Assembly (NCBI RefSeq): GCF_963921845.1
Contig: NZ_CAWUGZ010000070.1
Coordinates: 1 to 8,218, forward strand
Length of the DNA: 8,218 nucleotides
Direction: 5' to 3'
DNA from: Commensalibacter sp963921845
Lineage (GTDB): Bacteria > Pseudomonadota > Alphaproteobacteria > Acetobacterales > Acetobacteraceae
Shown: positions 7,105 through 8,218 of the stretch, in pieces
Numbering within the stretch: position 1 is the first letter of the stretch
Layout of the letters: every line of letters starts with the position of its first letter
Notes under the pieces: model-generated
Database searches by the model: none
The model's input: only the letters and a program-made list of their open reading frames with translations
Told to the model about the DNA's origin: nothing
Translations under genes and position numbers: made by a program

Positions 7105-8202
7105 TTAAATAAGGGTACGACTTAATGCGTCTACCGCAAGAATTGCGTACGCCACATCTTGGCCATTAAGATTGGCATTAAGATTCTTTAACGTATCATT
7201 ATGGCTATTCGCAAGATTTCCAATTTTTACCAAATCGTGCCACGACACACTTTCAAGATGCAATTCCTTTAAAGTTGTAGGCATTTTTATAGAACGATAA
7301 AAGCGAATATATTTAGCCATTACTTCATCGGGTCGCTGCTCAAGTATAAGTTGTGTCAAGGTGCCATAAGCGACTTTCTCCCCATGCGTTAAATGATGAA
7401 TTTCACCACTAATTGCTGTAAAGCCATTATGAATAGCATGAGCGCCTGCCAATCCAGCGTTTTCAAACCCTAACCCTGAAAGAAGCGTATTGGCTTCAAT
7501 AACGGCCTCTACGGCTGGTGTAACCACATGACTTGCTACCGCTTCGTAAGCACTTTTACCCCAGGTTAGCAGGGTTTTTTCGCAGGCTTTTGCAATAGCC
7601 ATCGCTGCAATAGTGGGAGATCCACCTACCATAGACTTAGAATGGGTTCTTTTTACAGCCATCGCTTCAATATGTGTGGCCAATCCATCAGCTATACCAG
7701 AAGCAAACAAACGTACCGGTGCTTTGACGCAAATCTCAGGATCAATCAACACCAAGTCGGGATTTCTGTTATAAAATCTGTATTTTTCGAACACACCCTC
7801 CTCACTGTAAATTACCGATAGAGCGCTACAAGGGGCATCTGTTGAAGCTATAGTAGGGACTATAATAACCGGTTGTTTTAATTCATCTGCCACCGCTTTT
7901 ACCGTATCCAAAGTTTTTCCACCGCCTAATCCCATTACAGTAAAGGTTTTATAGGTTCGTGCCAATTCAGCCAAACGTCGAATTTCATTATCAGAACTCT
8001 CTCCCTTAAAACATTCGTATTTAAATTCAATACGCGACTGTTTTAATGTGGTGCTTACCGATCCCTCAACAATATCCCATACCCGATTATCTGCAACGAC
8101 AAAAACAGAGTGTCCAAGTTCAGCGATGTATTCTCCTAATTCCTTTATAGCGCCCACGGCTTGAACATATTTTTTAGGAGATGAATATATAAATTTAACA
8201 AT
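7105..8202 (-). CDS. gldA: Glycerol dehydrogenase GldA
   Basis: An NAD-dependent, metal-containing polyol dehydrogenase of the iron-alcohol-dehydrogenase superfamily. It interconverts glycerol and dihydroxyacetone in the cytoplasm. It carries the NAD-binding GLGGGKTLDT, the APTIASTDAPCSALS-like segment (here PTIASTDAPCSALSVIY), and the metal ligands in GIADG, AGAHAIHNG and HLTHGEK. Counting from the GTG at 8155-8157 these ligands are D157, H240 and H258, exactly 16 behind the D173/H256/H274 I recall for E. coli GldA. That GTG is therefore too late: the frame upstream reads FIYSSPKKYVQA, matching the E. coli N-terminal IIQSPGKYIQG. The codon aligned with the E. coli start is GTT (8197-8199), preceded by ATT (8200-8202) with AGGGAG six bases before it. 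I place the start at this ATT, provisionally. The frame stays open to the window edge with no ATG, GTG or TTG, so the start could lie outside or have been mutated. Confidence 0.9.
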   Translation of the reverse strand: MVKFIYSSPKKYVQAVGAIKELGEYIAELGHSVFVVADNRVWDIVEGSVSTTLKQSRIEFKYECFKGESSDNEIRRLAELARTYKTFTVMGLGGGKTLDTVKAVADELKQPVIIVPTIASTDAPCSALSVIYSEEGVFEKYRFYNRNPDLVLIDPEICVKAPVRLFASGIADGLATHIEAMAVKRTHSKSMVGGSPTIAAMAIAKACEKTLLTWGKSAYEAVASHVVTPAVEAVIEANTLLSGLGFENAGLAGAHAIHNGFTAISGEIHHLTHGEKVAYGTLTQLILEQRPDEVMAKYIRFYRSIKMPTTLKELHLESVSWHDLVKIGNLANSHNDTLKNLNANLNGQDVAYAILAVDALSRTLI

Positions 8203-8208
8203 TAGCCT

Positions 8209-8214
8209 CTCCCT
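8209..8214 (-). promoter_or_regulatory. Probable ribosome binding site of gldA
   Basis: The minus strand reads AGGGAG (within AGGGAGAGG, 8206-8214), the strongest Shine-Dalgarno-like sequence next to any gene here. It is six bases before the ATT at 8200-8202, which supports translation beginning at or next to that codon and not at the downstream GTG. Confidence 0.5.
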
Positions 8215-8218
8215 AATC

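Overview
The window is a stretch of an AT-rich bacterial chromosome with five recognisable protein genes covering about 77% of it. The rest is very AT-rich spacer. The glycerol dehydrogenase is close to the enterobacterial form, and a regulator/GPH-symporter/GH127 set of this kind is known from gut bacteria, including enterics. With the low coding density, a frameshifted regulator and a gene lacking a normal start codon, this suggests a host-associated gammaproteobacterium with a mildly eroding genome (for example a gut symbiont of the Orbaceae or Enterobacterales type). That placement is inference; nothing here fixes the species.

Layout, left to right. Positions 1-597 hold no gene I can support. 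A threonine-aldolase-family PLP enzyme lies on the minus strand (598-1632). After a 334-base spacer comes a minus-strand AraC-family regulator (1967-2823), whose reading frame is broken by a TAG directly after an A8 tract. A one-base slip restores the missing 20 C-terminal residues. A 239-base divergent intergenic region (2824-3062) carries repeats that could be operators. On the plus strand follow a GPH-family sugar:cation symporter (3063-4457) and, 7 bases later, a GH127 beta-L-arabinofuranosidase (4465-6441) with every catalytic and zinc residue of the family present. A roughly 660-base spacer (6442-7104) contains a weak terminator-like hairpin and a possible decayed reading frame. A minus-strand glycerol dehydrogenase (gldA) runs from 7105 to near the right edge.

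The coherent unit is regulator + symporter + GH127. It looks like a small catabolic locus that imports beta-L-arabinofuranosyl oligosaccharides (as found on plant hydroxyproline-rich glycoproteins) and cleaves them in the cytoplasm to L-arabinose. No extracellular disaccharide-releasing enzyme and no arabinose catabolic genes lie in the window, so these must be elsewhere or the cell depends on other gut microbes. The aldolase and gldA appear to be independent housekeeping or accessory metabolic genes.

I did not find a wholly new system. The best lead is the AraC gene, whose state (broken, or rescued by slippage at the A8 tract) decides whether the locus is still regulated.
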